DNA of 64,000 bases from NCBI GenBank assembly GCA_020634855.1, contig JACKAU010000005.1:1-64000 (forward strand), read 5' to 3'. Each line of letters opens with the position of its first letter. Positions within the stretch are counted from its first letter, which is position 1. A program made the translations under genes and the position numbers. Source of the DNA: Anaerolineales bacterium (GTDB taxonomy: Bacteria; Chloroflexota; Anaerolineae; 4572-78; J111). This document shows, in pieces, positions 1 to 8,499 of this stretch. A model generated the notes under the pieces. That model was not told the DNA's origin. It saw nothing but the letters and a program-made list of their open reading frames with translations, and ran no database searches.

Positions 1-1
1 C

Positions 2-376
2 ATCCATGCGGCGTCGCGCTTCCCCCATATAGCCGGGCTGATCATTGAGAGCGGTATCGCCGATCCGCTAGAGCGCCTGTTGCTGCGGATCGCGCCGGAG
101 GAGTTAGGGGTAAGTGAGGCCCAACTGCAAACGGCGGTCGAGCAGTCGCTTAACCACCAGACCAAACTGGCCCGGTTCAACGGAGCGACCCTGGTGATGC
201 ATACCCGCCATGATGGCCTGGTCGATGTGACCCACGCCGACCGGCTTTATGCCTGGGCCGGCCCACCTAAGACGCTCCAAATCTTTGAACGCGGCAATCA
301 TAACAGTATCCTCTACGCCAATTATCAGGCTTACGTCCAGACCATACAGAAATTTATTGCGGCATTAGGTAACTAA
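2..376 (+). CDS. Alpha/beta hydrolase, C-terminal part (cut by window edge)
   Basis: The frame is open from base 2, so the gene begins outside the window. About 124 residues are visible. The opening stretch (IHAASRFPHIAGLIIESG) resembles the region just after the nucleophile elbow of an alpha/beta hydrolase. The acid-loop region (VMHTRHDGLVDVTHADRLY) and a late histidine in RGNHNSI fit the Asp and His of the catalytic triad; the serine would lie upstream. The reaction cannot be named from this fragment; esterase-like or peptidase-like serine hydrolases of the BEM46/FrsA kind are the nearest match. The stop is followed by an AT-rich palindromic element (428-482). Family fairly sure, substrate unknown. 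Confidence 0.7.
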   Translation: MHAASRFPHIAGLIIESGIADPLERLLLRIAPEELGVSEAQLQTAVEQSLNHQTKLARFNGATLVMHTRHDGLVDVTHADRLYAWAGPPKTLQIFERGNHNSILYANYQAYVQTIQKFIAALGN

Positions 377-427
377 CAGCCGTTGTTCTCTATACCCATT
401 TGAAGTACAATAACACTCGGAGGACCA

Positions 428-482
428 TAATTGGTAATTGGTGATTAGAGATTGAATTACCAATTACTAATTACTAATTACC
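428..482. repeat. Palindromic intergenic element, TAATTAC family
   Basis: The left arm (428-450, repeats of GGTAATTGG) and right arm (454-482, repeats of TAATTAC) are inverted copies of one short AT-rich word. The element fills the gap between the hydrolase and the M24 peptidase. It could fold into a long weak hairpin. No coding potential is seen. Confidence 0.6.
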
Positions 483-547
483 TGACTCAGATGTGAATGT
501 TATTTAATTCACGATCCTTAGCGAGAACTAACGGCGGAGGTAGCCCC

Positions 548-1723
548 ATGAATTTACAAAATATGCAACAGATTATGGCCCAGGAAGGTATCGACTGTTG
601 GTTAGTGTACAGCTTTCAGGGCAAAAATCCCATCATGGCCCAATTTGTCCGGCCTAAATCGATGGTTAGCCGCCGCCTGTTTCTCATCATTCCCGCCAAG
701 GGCCAGCCACAGCTTCTCGGCTCTAAAATCGATCATGACGTTATCCAGGGGTTACCTTTCCAAGCCACTGATTACGTCAGTTGGCAGGAGATGGAGCGCG
801 AACTCTCGCGCCTACTGATCGATTGTCAGGTCGTGGCGATGGATTACTCCCCCGGCGGCGAACTACCGACTGTCTCTCGCGTCGATGCCGGCACGGTCGA
901 GATGATTCGCAAATTGGGTAAAACGGTCGTCTCAGCAGCCAATATTTACCAGGCCGGAGCCGCCGTCTGGGAGCCGGGGGTGTTGGACGTTCACCTGGAC
1001 GACTGCCGACAAGTAGCCCAGATTAAAGATAACGCCTTTGCCCTCATCGCCGATCACTTGCGCCGGGGTGACTCCATCACCGAGTATGACGTTCAGCAGT
1101 TCATCATGCAGCAGTTCGAGCAGGCGGGCCTGTTCACCCCCTACCCCCCCATTGTCGGCGTGAATGGCCACAGCGGCGATCCGCACTACTCGCCGGAGGC
1201 TGATAACTATGCTGCAATCCATAAGGGTGATTGGATTTTGATCGATTTGTGGGCCAAGCAGCCCGGCTATAATCACGTTTTTGCCGATATGACCTGGGTC
1301 GGTATTGCCGGGCCGGCCGCCACCGCAAAACAGCAAGAGGTCTTCACTATTGTTGCGGAAGCGCGGGATAAAGTCATCGACTTTCTGCAAACAAAGACCC
1401 ATCAAGGTCAGGCCATCGAAGGTTGGCAGGTGGATGATGTGGCCCGACAACATATTTCTCAGACCGGCTACGGCCCCTATTTCTTTCACCGCACCGGTCA
1501 CAGCCTCGGTCCCGGCGACCACGTTCACGGCACCGGCGTCAACATCGATAATCTGGAAACCCACGATACCCGCCATCTCATTCCGGGTATCGGCTTTTCG
1601 GTGGAACCGGGCATCTACCTGCCGGAGTTCGGCGTCCGCCTGGAAATCAATGTATTTATGGACGCCTCCGGCCCCCAAGTCACTACGCCCATCCAAAAGG
1701 AAATTATCACGCTGGATGTGTAA
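548..1723 (+). CDS. M24 family metallopeptidase (Xaa-Pro aminopeptidase/creatinase fold)
   Basis: A 391-residue protein with a creatinase-type N-terminal domain (about 1-150) and a C-terminal pita-bread domain. The five expected metal ligands are visible: Asp in WILIDLW, Asp in VFADMTW, His in RTGHSLG, Glu in SVEPGIY and Glu in VRLEINV. By family this is a cytoplasmic dinuclear-metal peptidase removing an N-terminal residue before proline, although some members act on other substrates. The ATG at 548 is chosen because GGAGG at 536-540 lies 7 bases upstream; an in-frame ATG at 497 has no ribosome site and would add 17 unrelated residues. It stands alone and is followed by a promoter/terminator region. 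Confidence 0.88.
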   Translation: MNLQNMQQIMAQEGIDCWLVYSFQGKNPIMAQFVRPKSMVSRRLFLIIPAKGQPQLLGSKIDHDVIQGLPFQATDYVSWQEMERELSRLLIDCQVVAMDYSPGGELPTVSRVDAGTVEMIRKLGKTVVSAANIYQAGAAVWEPGVLDVHLDDCRQVAQIKDNAFALIADHLRRGDSITEYDVQQFIMQQFEQAGLFTPYPPIVGVNGHSGDPHYSPEADNYAAIHKGDWILIDLWAKQPGYNHVFADMTWVGIAGPAATAKQQEVFTIVAEARDKVIDFLQTKTHQGQAIEGWQVDDVARQHISQTGYGPYFFHRTGHSLGPGDHVHGTGVNIDNLETHDTRHLIPGIGFSVEPGIYLPEFGVRLEINVFMDASGPQVTTPIQKEIITLDV

Positions 1724-1741
1724 GTCTCGAAAATTTGGGGG

Positions 1742-1770
1742 TTGACAACCCTTTTTCTTTATGATACGCT
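1742..1770 (+). promoter_or_regulatory. Candidate sigma70-type promoter
   Basis: TTGACA (1742-1747), 17-bp spacer, TACGCT (1765-1770). The -35 is perfect; the -10 is weak. No open reading frame follows before the terminators at 1925-2009, so it would drive a short non-coding transcript. Confidence 0.35.
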
Positions 1771-1776
1771 AGTACT

Positions 1777-1970
1777 GTAATCCTTAAATTCCTTAAGAGT
1801 AATTCAGGAATAACCGCTGTGTTTAACCCCAAATCAACCCAATTTCACCAAAATACCCTACCCCGCACTTTATTGATTGACCCACGGAGCGCACCTGCTT
1901 CGCCCGTGCTGCATTGCCTATATCCCTCAGCAACATAGATGAGAGTGGCGTAACGCCTTGAGGTTTTTTT
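1777..1970 (+). ncRNA. Possible small non-coding RNA between promoter and terminator
   Basis: The stretch from about 1777 to 1970 has a promoter-like sequence on its left and a compound terminator on its right, and no credible reading frame. I could not match it to 6S, SRP, RNase P or tmRNA. It may instead be untranslated sequence after the M24 gene. Boundaries are inferred. Confidence 0.25.
1925..1970 (+). terminator. Intrinsic terminator (compound hairpin + T7)
   Basis: CCTCA (1925) pairs with TGAGG (1959-1963), enclosing a nested GGCG/CGCC hairpin (1947-1957), followed by seven T. Confidence 0.55.
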
Positions 1971-1983
1971 ATCCTTATCAAAG

Positions 1984-2009
1984 CGCGGGCTGTTTCTGCC
2001 CGCGTTTTT
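1984..2009 (+). terminator. Intrinsic terminator (7-bp GC stem + T5)
   Basis: CGCGGGC (1984-1990) and GCCCGCG (1998-2004) form a perfect stem with a 7-base loop, followed by TTTTT. It is the second terminator within 80 bases. Confidence 0.8.
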
Positions 2010-2052
2010 CGTTTTAAAGCCATTGGGTATTGTGAAAAATGGTTCTTAATTT

Positions 2053-2081
2053 TTTACGTTTTAGGTTTTTTTCCTTATAAT
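2053..2081 (+). promoter_or_regulatory. Candidate promoter of the HNH gene
   Basis: TTTACG (2053-2058), 17-bp T-rich spacer, perfect TATAAT (2076-2081). The start codon of the HNH gene is about 70 bases downstream. Confidence 0.6.
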
Positions 2082-2150
2082 CTCCGGCATTGGACCTGTT
2101 TAATTGAACGTTTAATAAATTGAAGACGCCATAGCCAGGAGGAGCAAACA

Positions 2151-2675
2151 ATGGGCGCAGTCCTTTTACTCAATGCCAGCTATGAGCCACTCTCTATTAT
2201 TCCGCAGCGACGAGCAATGTCCTTGATCATGCGGGGGCGCGTTGATGCGGCAACTGATGATGTGGTGACCATTCACGGAGCTTCGACGGCTCTGCACATA
2301 CCGCGTGTCGTTCGGTTACGACGGTATATCAACGTGCCGCGCCGAGGGGCGCGCTGGAGCCGTCAGGCTGTTTTGCAGCGAGATGATTTCCGCTGCATTT
2401 ACTGTGGCATTGAGGCCGGGGCAAAACAGCGCGGCCAAATTTTGGGCAGACGGGATTTTACGGTTGACCACCTCATCCCCCGCAGCAAGGGCGGCAAAAA
2501 TACGTGGGGTAACACCGCTTGCGCCTGCCCGGTGTGTAATAATCGCAAGGGGGGCCGTACGCCCCACGAAGCCGGGATGACCCTGCTGTGGGAGCCAAAA
2601 ACGCCCCGCGTCGATTATCTCGTGGCCTCCGGCGATATTCCTGCCTCCTGGAAAATTTATTTAGAAGTTAAATAA
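2151..2675 (+). CDS. HNH endonuclease
   Basis: A 174-residue protein with a beta-rich N-terminal half (1-65) that matches stand-alone bacterial HNH proteins, and an HNH nuclease module at about 80-145. Visible features are the first Cys pair CIYC, the DHLIPRSKGG core with the catalytic histidine, the second Cys pair CPVC, and NNRKGGRTP. The two CxxC pairs imply a structural zinc. Family knowledge: such lone HNH proteins are widespread in Chloroflexota, Cyanobacteria and Actinobacteria and their physiological DNA target is not settled. AGGAGG stands about 7 bases before the ATG. No integrase or methylase partner is present. A palindromic element starts at its stop codon. Confidence 0.88.
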   Translation: MGAVLLLNASYEPLSIIPQRRAMSLIMRGRVDAATDDVVTIHGASTALHIPRVVRLRRYINVPRRGARWSRQAVLQRDDFRCIYCGIEAGAKQRGQILGRRDFTVDHLIPRSKGGKNTWGNTACACPVCNNRKGGRTPHEAGMTLLWEPKTPRVDYLVASGDIPASWKIYLEVK

Positions 2676-2744
2676 GATGGAGATTAGAGATTGGAGATAA
2701 GGAGATTAACTTGAAATCTCCTTATCTCTTAGTCTCCCCATCTC
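2676..2744. repeat. Palindromic intergenic element, GGAGATTAGAGATT family
   Basis: The left arm (2676-2707) and right arm (2715-2744) are inverted copies of a purine-rich GGAGAT word series. It begins directly after the HNH stop codon and ends just before the lipoprotein start, so its right arm creates a false in-frame TTG start at 2711. Confidence 0.75.
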
Positions 2745-2752
2745 ATGTGCCG

Positions 2753-5062
2753 ATGCTTATCCCCCATCAAATCAAACTAATATCGCTTTTTCTGATAATG
2801 ATCCTACTTGGATTAGCGGCCTGTGCCGACCAACCGCCGGTCCCGGCTGTGGACACGGCCTCACCGACGACAACCTCGCTCCCGACCGACACACCACCGG
2901 CCGATCCAGTCGATACGCCGACGGCGACTCTCCAACCAGCTGCCGACACACCACCCTCAGGACCAGGTACCGTCAGCGGCGACGTTTGCTACCCTAGCGA
3001 CGAAACGCCGCCTATGACCATTTTTATCAAAGATACTCGCAGCGACGATCTCATCACGCTCGACATTGACCGTGGTCAGGACCACTATACAACCGAACTG
3101 CCGGCGGGCGAATATATCGCCTATGCGAATACGGTTGGCATGGGGCTGCAAGGCGCCCCTGAGTGTGACGCCGGCGACGGGTGTCCTTTCACGGTCGAGC
3201 CGGGTCAAACCGTAACCATCGATTTGTGCGACTGGTACAGCCCGCCCGGCGTCCAACCCCCCATCGCCGGGCCAGCCGAGGCTGAAGTCCAGGTCAGACT
3301 CTTGCAAAATATGTACGCCCGAACCGGCCCCCATCTAAGTGATCCCGAACTGGGGCTGTTGGAGGCGGGGCTGACCGTACAAGCTATCGCTCGCAGCGCC
3401 GATGGGCAGTGGCTGCAAGTCACCCACCCGGCTTTTGCCCAAACCGGCTGGCTGCACGCCCCCTTGACTCAGGTCTTTGGTGATCCCAGCCAACTGCCCA
3501 TCGAGGGCGACGACACGCTGCCCCAATCCGAGACAGAACAATTCGTGCCCGCCATCTGGCAGTCGGAAGCCAATCCGGGGCATGTCTTGTTCAAAGGGGA
3601 GATTAGAGATGAGCAGGATCGCCCGGTCAACGGCTATAGCATTTTGCTCGACAACGGCACCTGGAGCGTGCTGTCCCATCCCACCGGAGCCAGCCGCCAC
3701 TACCCCGATATCTTTGACGGTAAATGGGATGTGATTATCGACAACGAAACCGATGCGGCCGGCTGGTGGACTATGACGGTGGTTCGCTACGACTGTCCTG
3801 ATTTTGAGCAGGGTTTCAACGCGCAGTGTAAGCAGTTCACTCCGCTGTCGGAAACTAAAGTGGTCAAAGTGGTTCACCCCGATGACAATATCATCGAAGC
3901 CAATTGGACCTGCCTAGACCATTGTGGCGACGGTGTGTACGCCAAACCCTTCCGCAAGCCGGCCGATGACGTCGATGATAACCTGCTGCTTTACGCCGAA
4001 GATCGAGCGCTAAAATCAGTCCCGACCAGCCCGGCGTTTGAACATCCGGCCATGCGCACGTTGTACGACTCGCTGCCGGAAACATTCGATGGGCTGAAAA
4101 ATTATCTGGCCGAGCAGCGTCCGGTGCTGCAAGCCGATGGTCAAACGCTCATCGTACCCTCACCCACCGGTCCGGCCTGGCAGCTCGATCTGGAATCGGG
4201 TGAGGTTGAGGAACAAACCGCCGCCCCGACCATCGAGCAGGTAACGCCGGAAGCGCTTCTGCCCACAATTGATGATGGTGTGATCCGCCAACGCTTGGCC
4301 GAGACAACCGCCTGGGCCTTATCGCACGATGGGCAAAAGATCACCTATGCCCGCCAGTTTGGCAGTCCGCTGCAACAGGACATTTATATTTATAATGTAG
4401 AAACCCAAACGGACACCCTTATCGGTCCGATTAATGGCTATCTGGTCACGGAACTGCGCTGGACGGCGGATGATGCGCTATTGGTCATCGGGGCTAACAA
4501 CCCTAAGCTACCCTCCGGCGGAGCTATTTTTACCATGCAGCCTGAAGCGAACACGCTGCCGGAGCTTTTGCGGGAGAGCGATACCGCTTATCTGGTTGAT
4601 GTGCTGCCGGAAGCGGGCGGCCGCCCTTCGATTGTGGGCGGTACGATTGCGCCTGAGATCAATGAGCAGGAAATGGAAGTCAGCCCGGATGAGTTAGACC
4701 TGGCGAACTTTCGCGGGCGGAACCAACTGCTGCTCATCTTTGCTCCGGACACCACCGATCCCGCTTACCGGCAGCAGCGAGCTTGGCTTGACGAGCAACA
4801 GGATGAACTCGACAAGCGTGATTTGTTAGTTTATCACTTTTTTGAGACGGATCCGGGGTATGTCGGTCAGAAACTCATTCCGACCGAAGCGGGGCAAACC
4901 GCGTTGGAAAAATTCGGGATTGAAAGCGATCAATTTGGGCTAATTCTCATCGACAAAAATGGGGTTATAACCTTGCAGACCGATCAGCCGACCCCACCCA
5001 CCGACCTTTTCGACCTTATTGATCAAACGCCGCTGAACGAGCAAGAATCCCCAGAAAATTGA
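2753..5062 (+). CDS. Large surface lipoprotein with SH3-like and DUF4174-like domains
   Basis: A 769-residue exported lipoprotein. The signal peptide ends in the lipobox LAAC (about residue 24), followed by a Pro/Thr-rich linker to about residue 80. Next come a small beta domain with cysteines, an SH3b-like segment (VRLLQNMYARTGP, about 180-245), and a region around 500-630 resembling WD40-like (PD40) beta-propeller blades. The C-terminal 110 residues (RGRNQLLLIFAPDTTDPAY onward) resemble DUF4174, a thioredoxin-like fold lacking a CxxC. No enzymatic role can be given; a cell-surface sensing or scaffolding role is inferred. ATG 2753 is preferred over the TTG at 2711 because the signal peptide starts there and the upstream residues are repeat-encoded. 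The ribosome site is weak. Confidence 0.75.
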   Translation: MLIPHQIKLISLFLIMILLGLAACADQPPVPAVDTASPTTTSLPTDTPPADPVDTPTATLQPAADTPPSGPGTVSGDVCYPSDETPPMTIFIKDTRSDDLITLDIDRGQDHYTTELPAGEYIAYANTVGMGLQGAPECDAGDGCPFTVEPGQTVTIDLCDWYSPPGVQPPIAGPAEAEVQVRLLQNMYARTGPHLSDPELGLLEAGLTVQAIARSADGQWLQVTHPAFAQTGWLHAPLTQVFGDPSQLPIEGDDTLPQSETEQFVPAIWQSEANPGHVLFKGEIRDEQDRPVNGYSILLDNGTWSVLSHPTGASRHYPDIFDGKWDVIIDNETDAAGWWTMTVVRYDCPDFEQGFNAQCKQFTPLSETKVVKVVHPDDNIIEANWTCLDHCGDGVYAKPFRKPADDVDDNLLLYAEDRALKSVPTSPAFEHPAMRTLYDSLPETFDGLKNYLAEQRPVLQADGQTLIVPSPTGPAWQLDLESGEVEEQTAAPTIEQVTPEALLPTIDDGVIRQRLAETTAWALSHDGQKITYARQFGSPLQQDIYIYNVETQTDTLIGPINGYLVTELRWTADDALLVIGANNPKLPSGGAIFTMQPEANTLPELLRESDTAYLVDVLPEAGGRPSIVGGTIAPEINEQEMEVSPDELDLANFRGRNQLLLIFAPDTTDPAYRQQRAWLDEQQDELDKRDLLVYHFFETDPGYVGQKLIPTEAGQTALEKFGIESDQFGLILIDKNGVITLQTDQPTPPTDLFDLIDQTPLNEQESPEN

Positions 5063-5100
5063 TTTAAGTATTCACCCCAGTTGTCACTTGCTGTCGAACA

Positions 5101-5196
5101 AGACCTGACAGGTTTTCGAACGAGCCTTAACCCGGCTAAGTGTCTCGGATTGCCCTGATTTTTCTCGGTACAGTATCTCCAAAACCTGTCAGGTTT
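5101..5196. repeat. Palindromic element, ACCTGNCAGGTTTT family, copy 1
   Basis: Terminal arms AGACCTGACAGGTTTT (5101) and AAAACCTGTCAGGTTT (ending 5196) are inverted repeats around a roughly 60-bp core. Related copies lie at 50082-50179 and 52224-52320. Confidence 0.75.
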
Positions 5197-5238
5197 GATA
5201 GGTAGCAATTGGGGTTAAGTAATTGCCTTTAAAATCCA

Positions 5239-5267
5239 GAAAGCCGGGGTGACCAATCCCGGCTTTC
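5239..5267. other. Perfect 10-bp hairpin
   Basis: GAAAGCCGGG (5239-5248) pairs with CCCGGCTTTC (5258-5267). No T run follows on the plus strand, so it is only terminator-like. The remainder of 5063-5468 holds no credible gene. Confidence 0.45.
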
Positions 5268-5456
5268 CACAAAGGAGGAGAAGAGGTTATAATAAATTTC
5301 TTTACATTCTCAGTATACGAATTATCATGCGATTCAACTTGACGTTTATATACGTCCAACCCACCGCCAACCCTACGTTTACTATACGCTAAAAACAAAT
5401 CAGAGGCTATACCCTCTGACACCGCTGTATTTATATCTTTTCAGGCCCCATCAAGC

Positions 5457-5462
5457 TATAAT
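5457..5462 (+). promoter_or_regulatory. -10 box positioned for leaderless transcription
   Basis: A perfect TATAAT ends 6 bases before the ATG at 5469, so transcription would start at or near the A of the start codon. No good -35 and no ribosome site are visible. Confidence 0.45.
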
Positions 5463-5468
5463 GACATT

Positions 5469-6308
5469 ATGGAACTCAGATCCTCCGCCTCAAAAAACAA
5501 CCTAACTAACCAACACCAGGCATCCCAAGCATTGATTGCTGAGTTGGAAACGTGCTTGACCCACCTTACCGGTCAATTTTTGGCCGCCAATGCTAGCCTG
5601 GAACGAGAACTGGCCGACCGTCTGAGTAAGGAGGATGAGTTTCGGCGTTCAACCGAACAGTTGCGTGAACTATCCGCTCGTTTGCAAACCGTCAGAGAGG
5701 AAGAACGTACCCACCTGGCTCGGTCGATCCACGATGAACTGGGACAGGCGTTGACCGGATTAAAGATGGATGTAGCCTGGCTGCAACAGCATTTAAGCCA
5801 ACAGCAGCCGGCTCTATTGGAAAAAACGCAGGCGATGTCGGACCTGATCGATATTGCCGTTCAGGCCGTACGTCGCATTGCGACTGAACTGCGGCCGGGC
5901 ATTTTAGATCTGAGCCTGGTCGCGACCATTGAATGGGAACTTCAGGAATTTCAAACCCGCTCCGGCATTCAGGCTAACCTTATCAGCGCCCCGGAGGAAA
6001 CAACTTTGGATGATGACGGGGCAACAACCGTCTTCCGCATCTTCCAAGAGATTCTCACCAATGTGACTCGGCACGCCCAAGCAACCCAGATCGACGTCAG
6101 CGTGGAGGAAAATACCACCCATCTAACCCTTCAGGTTCAGGATAATGGGCGTGGTATTACCGCCAACGAGATCGCCAGCCCGAAATCAATCGGCCTGCTG
6201 GGCATGCAGGAACGAGCTCGGCTGCGGGCGGGCGAGGTTTACTTTCAAGGCAGCCTGGGTAAAGGCACCACCGTGACCGTCAGGCTGCCGTTATCTACGG
6301 CCAATTAA
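5469..6308 (+). CDS. NarL-type sensor histidine kinase (soluble)
   Basis: A 279-residue cytoplasmic histidine kinase without membrane segments. Residues 15-80 form a coiled coil. A HisKA_3 dimerisation/phosphoacceptor helix follows with the motif SIHDELGQ (phosphorylated His88). The HATPase_c domain has the N-box EILTNVTRHA, the G1 box DNGRGI and the G2 region GLLGMQERARL. It lacks its own sensory domain, so input probably comes through the coiled coil or a partner. It is paired with the LuxR-type regulator 20 bases downstream. The ATG at 5469 directly follows a TATAAT with 6 bases between, which suggests a leaderless message. Confidence 0.92.
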   Translation: MELRSSASKNNLTNQHQASQALIAELETCLTHLTGQFLAANASLERELADRLSKEDEFRRSTEQLRELSARLQTVREEERTHLARSIHDELGQALTGLKMDVAWLQQHLSQQQPALLEKTQAMSDLIDIAVQAVRRIATELRPGILDLSLVATIEWELQEFQTRSGIQANLISAPEETTLDDDGATTVFRIFQEILTNVTRHAQATQIDVSVEENTTHLTLQVQDNGRGITANEIASPKSIGLLGMQERARLRAGEVYFQGSLGKGTTVTVRLPLSTAN

Positions 6309-6328
6309 CAAATAATTCAGGGGGACAA

Positions 6329-6961
6329 ATGATCAAAATCCTTATTGCCGATGATCACCCGATTGTGCGTCAGGGGCTGCGGCAGATTTTATCGGATATC
6401 CCCGATATGGAAGTGGCCGGTGAGGCTATTAACGGCCAGGGGGCGTTGGAGCAAGTCCGGGCCGGCGGTTGGGATGTGCTGGTGCTGGACATCACAATGC
6501 CCGACCGCAGCGGCTTCGACATACTCAAGGTGCTAAAGCATGAACAGCCCGATCTACCGGTGCTGATTCTCAGCATTCACGGCGAAGATCAGTTAGCCGT
6601 GCGTGTCCTCAAAGCCGGCGCGTCCGGCTACTTAACCAAAGAAAATGCCCCGGCGGAGCTGATCAAAGCCATTCGCCAAGTGGTTGGTGGGGGGAAATAT
6701 ATCAGCCCGGCTCTGGCCGAGAGCCTGGCCTTTGGTCTGGATACGGCCTCCGAACGGCCGCTGCATGACACCTTATCCGACCGTGAGTTCCAGGTGATGC
6801 AAATGATGGCCAGCGGCAAAACACTCGCCGAAATTGCCGAGACCCTGTCGCTGAGCGCCAAGACCATCAGCACCTACCGCACCCGCCTGTTGGAAAAGAT
6901 GAAGTTAAAGACCAACGCCGAGATCATCCGTTACGCTCTTGAGAACGGATTGGTTGAGTAA
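6329..6961 (+). CDS. NarL/FixJ-family response regulator
   Basis: A 210-residue two-domain regulator. The receiver domain (1-120) has the acidic pocket ADD, phosphoacceptor Asp54 in LDITMPDRSG, and the conserved Lys in YLTKENAP. The LuxR/GerE helix-turn-helix lies at about 146-205 (LSDREFQVMQMMASGKT, TISTYRTRLLEKM). It is the evident partner of the kinase 20 bases upstream, with AGGGGGA before its ATG. Target genes are unknown. A hairpin plus T5 at 7114-7151 would end the transcript. Confidence 0.95.
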   Translation: MIKILIADDHPIVRQGLRQILSDIPDMEVAGEAINGQGALEQVRAGGWDVLVLDITMPDRSGFDILKVLKHEQPDLPVLILSIHGEDQLAVRVLKAGASGYLTKENAPAELIKAIRQVVGGGKYISPALAESLAFGLDTASERPLHDTLSDREFQVMQMMASGKTLAEIAETLSLSAKTISTYRTRLLEKMKLKTNAEIIRYALENGLVE

Positions 6962-7113
6962 ATCCACTGCCACCCCCTGCTGCTTTAATACCACGCCATC
7001 GTGTAGGGCAAACACCTACAAACGAATTAGCCTAAACCCTACCTAAAAATCGGAAATCCCCTGATAGTTTTCAGCCCTCGGATCGGATATCATTAATAAT
7101 GATGGATATCTAT

Positions 7114-7151
7114 TCAGGTGACCCTCACTTGAGCCGTGTCACCTGATTTTT
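7114..7151 (+). terminator. Intrinsic terminator
   Basis: TCAGGTGAC (7114-7122) and GTCACCTGA (7138-7146) form a perfect 9-bp stem, followed by TTTTT. It ends the two-component operon and isolates the gene at 7207. A palindromic ATCATTAATAATGAT just upstream could be an operator. Confidence 0.75.
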
Positions 7152-7206
7152 GCATCAGCCCTATTAGATAAATCGGAATAACCCGATCTAAAGGAGAATA
7201 TAGATA

Positions 7207-7491
7207 ATGGCCCATGTGTTTGTTCAACACAAAGTTAAAGATTACCGTGCTTGGAAGGCCGTTTTTGATAGCTTCCTTGAAACTCGGCGAGCCGGCGGTG
7301 AGAAGTCATATCAAATTTTTCATCCTGATGACGAGCCTAATACTTTGCTCATCCTCTTTCAGTGGGACAGCCTGACCAACGCCCGCAAATTCATGGCCGC
7401 CCCGGAATTGAAGGAGACAATGGGCGCAGCCGGGGTTCTCGAAGCGCCGGAGGTATACTTTCTGGAAGGGTACGCCCGAGCCAAGCTGTAA
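7207..7491 (+). CDS. Small dimeric alpha/beta-barrel protein (ABM-like)
   Basis: A 94-residue protein starting MAHVFVQHKVKDYRAWKAVF. The V-x-H-x-V-xDYxxWK pattern and the later FQWDSLTNARKFMAAPELKE fit the antibiotic-biosynthesis-monooxygenase-like ferredoxin fold, which usually works as a dimer. Members include small monooxygenases, heme-degrading enzymes and proteins of unknown role; no cofactor residue lets me choose. AAAGGAG lies upstream of the ATG. It is the first gene of the regulatory run that continues to 15205. Confidence 0.75.
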   Translation: MAHVFVQHKVKDYRAWKAVFDSFLETRRAGGEKSYQIFHPDDEPNTLLILFQWDSLTNARKFMAAPELKETMGAAGVLEAPEVYFLEGYARAKL

Positions 7492-7571
7492 AGATAGTTT
7501 GGTTTTTTGCTACTATCAATCATATAGACCGGTCAACTGAAGGGTTTAGACCAGTTCCCTGGATACCGATT

Positions 7572-7997
7572 ATGCAACTGACACGAGAAGATGTTATCGC
7601 AACAATTCAATCGGCCCACGGCAACGGCGAAACGCCCAATCTACGTCAGGCCGACCTGTGGTGCGTTAACCTGAGCGAAGCCAACCTGCAAGGGGTTGAT
7701 TTGAGGCAAGCTTACTTACGCCGGGCCGGTTTAAGCCAGAGTAATTTGCAGGGCAGCGACCTGAGTGAGGCCGATCTCAGTGGAGCTAATCTGCGGGGGG
7801 CCAACCTGCGCCGGGCAGAACTAAGCCGAGCCGACTTCCACGGGGCTGATCTATGCCATGCCGACTTGCGCGAGACGGACTTACGCGAAGTTAACTTGCG
7901 TCGAGCGAAGTATAATGATGATACCTTATGGCCGGTGAATTTTGACCCTGACCAAGTGGATACCATTTATGACGGCGAAGCAAACTATGAATTCTAA
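7572..7997 (+). CDS. Pentapeptide-repeat protein 1
   Basis: A 141-residue protein. An N-terminal cap of about 30 residues (LTREDVIATIQSAHGNGETP) precedes some 16 pentapeptide repeats of A(D/N)Lxx type, expected to fold into a right-handed quadrilateral beta-helix. A C-terminal cap carries TLWPVNFDP. Both caps recur in the proteins at 9776 and 12149, so the three are paralogues. Some pentapeptide proteins mimic DNA and protect gyrase; most have no known function, and none is assigned here. ATG 7572 is used because it begins the shared cap; the open frame upstream is the out-of-frame end of the previous gene. The stop overlaps the next start by 11 bases, suggesting translational coupling. Confidence 0.9.
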   Translation: MQLTREDVIATIQSAHGNGETPNLRQADLWCVNLSEANLQGVDLRQAYLRRAGLSQSNLQGSDLSEADLSGANLRGANLRRAELSRADFHGADLCHADLRETDLREVNLRRAKYNDDTLWPVNFDPDQVDTIYDGEANYEF

Positions 7998-8361
7998 TCA
8001 TAAGTGTATTCTAATTGTTGACGACGAGGAACAAATCCGCACACTTATCATCAACATTTTTGACATGATGAGAGCCGATTATCAAGTTGTAACCGCTCCA
8101 GATGGTCACTTGGCGATCAACCGGCTGATGCAGCAGCGATTTGATCTGGTCTTGACCGATTGGCACATGGACGACATGGATGGTTTGGAGCTGGCCGAAA
8201 TCATCCGCAATATGTTGCCGGATATGCGAATTCTGTTGATGACCGGCAGCCCTTTATCAAACCTCGACAGCAAGGCTAAATCTTTATTCGTTGGCTGGAT
8301 TGAAAAGCCTTTTACCCCAATCCATATATTGGATGTGATTGCAAAGGCATTATTAAATTAA
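7987..8361 (+). CDS. Stand-alone receiver (CheY-like) protein
   Basis: A 124-residue single receiver domain: acidic pair VDDEE (Asp12, Asp13), phosphoacceptor Asp58 in LVLTDWHM, switch Thr in LLMTGSP, and conserved Lys in WIEKPF. All signalling residues are present. There is no output domain, so it would act by protein contact. The start is the ATG at 7987, inside the last codons of the pentapeptide gene (11-base overlap); a longer in-frame start at 7942 lies deeper in that gene and is less likely. Confidence 0.92.
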   Translation: MNSNHKCILIVDDEEQIRTLIINIFDMMRADYQVVTAPDGHLAINRLMQQRFDLVLTDWHMDDMDGLELAEIIRNMLPDMRILLMTGSPLSNLDSKAKSLFVGWIEKPFTPIHILDVIAKALLN

Positions 8362-8499
8362 GGATAGCCGTGTGATTTACAAAAAAGTCGCGATAGAGCA
8401 TGTTAAGATGAGTTATATTCAATATAACTCTAAAAAAATATTCTTATACCTAAGCGATTCCCGCGTTATTAGCCCTACCTAGCCCGCATTTGTGCCATT

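Noticed and set aside
5189..5422. Minus-strand reading frame containing DVYKRQ, the peptide left by Nextera adapter sequence
   Set aside because: The underlying bases read GACGTATATAAACGTCAA, not the adapter, so the match is a coincidence. The frame has no ribosome site and lies in a repeat-rich gap.
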